The notes beneath the pieces were generated by a model. It saw nothing but the letters and a program-made list of their open reading frames with translations. It searched no databases and was not told the DNA's origin. From contig NC_015672.1 of assembly GCF_000218625.1 (NCBI RefSeq), forward strand, positions 1,426,001-1,490,000: a stretch of 64,000 nucleotides of DNA, in the 5' to 3' direction. The DNA comes from Flexistipes sinusarabici DSM 4947. GTDB lineage: Bacteria; Chrysiogenota; Deferribacteres; Deferribacterales; Flexistipitaceae. Every line of letters begins with the position of its first letter. Within the stretch, counting starts at the first letter, position 1. Position numbers and translations under genes: made by a program. This document shows positions 63,984-64,000 of this stretch, one piece after another.

Positions 63984-64000
63984 ATGAAACTGATTTCAAT
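63984..64000 (+). CDS. Possible start of a gene leaving the window
   Basis: ATGAAACTGATTTCAAT begins an open frame at the right edge (MKLIS). It is divergent from the receiver-domain gene. Too short to identify. Confidence 0.2.

Overview
The window is AT-rich bacterial chromosome from a Gram-negative anaerobe or respirer. FtsEX-EnvC, PilT, Cbc-like multihaem c-type cytochromes (12, 9 and 4 CXXCH motifs) and a tungstate-type ABC importer point to a Deferribacterota-like organism (Flexistipes or a relative). That assignment is inferred from gene content and was not tested.

The left third (about 0.6-22.9 kb) is a large type III-A CRISPR-Cas island. A 30-spacer array (2367-4685) has its leader on the right and is read leftwards. 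The minus-strand effector operon follows: cas6, card1/can2 (CARF nuclease), csm1/cas10, csm2, csm3, csm4, csm5, csx20 (14.6 to 5.0 kb). A separate minus-strand adaptation operon holds a TPR-fused CRISPR-associated primase-polymerase (CAPP), cas1 and cas2 (19.2 to 16.1 kb). A TPR/cold-shock-domain gene converges on cas2. A plus-strand operon (19.3-22.9 kb) encodes a 184-aa protein, an ECF-like sigma factor (CalpS), a MazF-like protein (CalpT) and a SAVED-Lon protease (CalpL), the cyclic-oligoadenylate-activated protease-to-transcription pathway. The logic is that Cas10 makes cOA, CalpL and Card1 respond, and Csx20 may degrade the signal. In this genome csm1/cas10 is split by a 1544-bp IS5-family element in its palm domain. 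A nearly identical copy, in opposite orientation, lies beyond the trailer end of the array, so signalling is probably dead or depends on another locus.

From 22.9 to 27.9 kb there are insertion-sequence debris, low-complexity repeats, an EamA transporter and tupABC with a one-component HTH/binding-protein regulator. From 28.0 to 38.6 kb a plus-strand run carries a membrane zinc-ribbon protein, a DUF4388 protein, a response regulator, ftsE, ftsX, envC, ctpA, a YibQ-type deacetylase, tsaD and dusB. From 39.0 to 43.9 kb, on the minus strand, are an NFACT/RqcH protein, pilT, an MshEN-domain protein and a TPR protein. At 44.03-44.15 kb a promoter and terminator with no ORF between them define a candidate C-rich small RNA.

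From 44.8 to 50.8 kb is a cytochrome operon broken by a 2-kb transposase region. rnpB (minus) overlaps the end of an HhH-GPD glycosylase gene. A 193-bp MITE with 8-bp target duplications sits directly upstream of a HlyD/double-ABC/two-permease exporter operon (52.8-58.0 kb). The right end has a lytic transglycosylase, a DnaQ-type exonuclease, rsfS, nadD, proA, proB, tRNA-Gln and a degenerate receiver-domain protein. Several intergenic regions share a modular low-complexity repeat.
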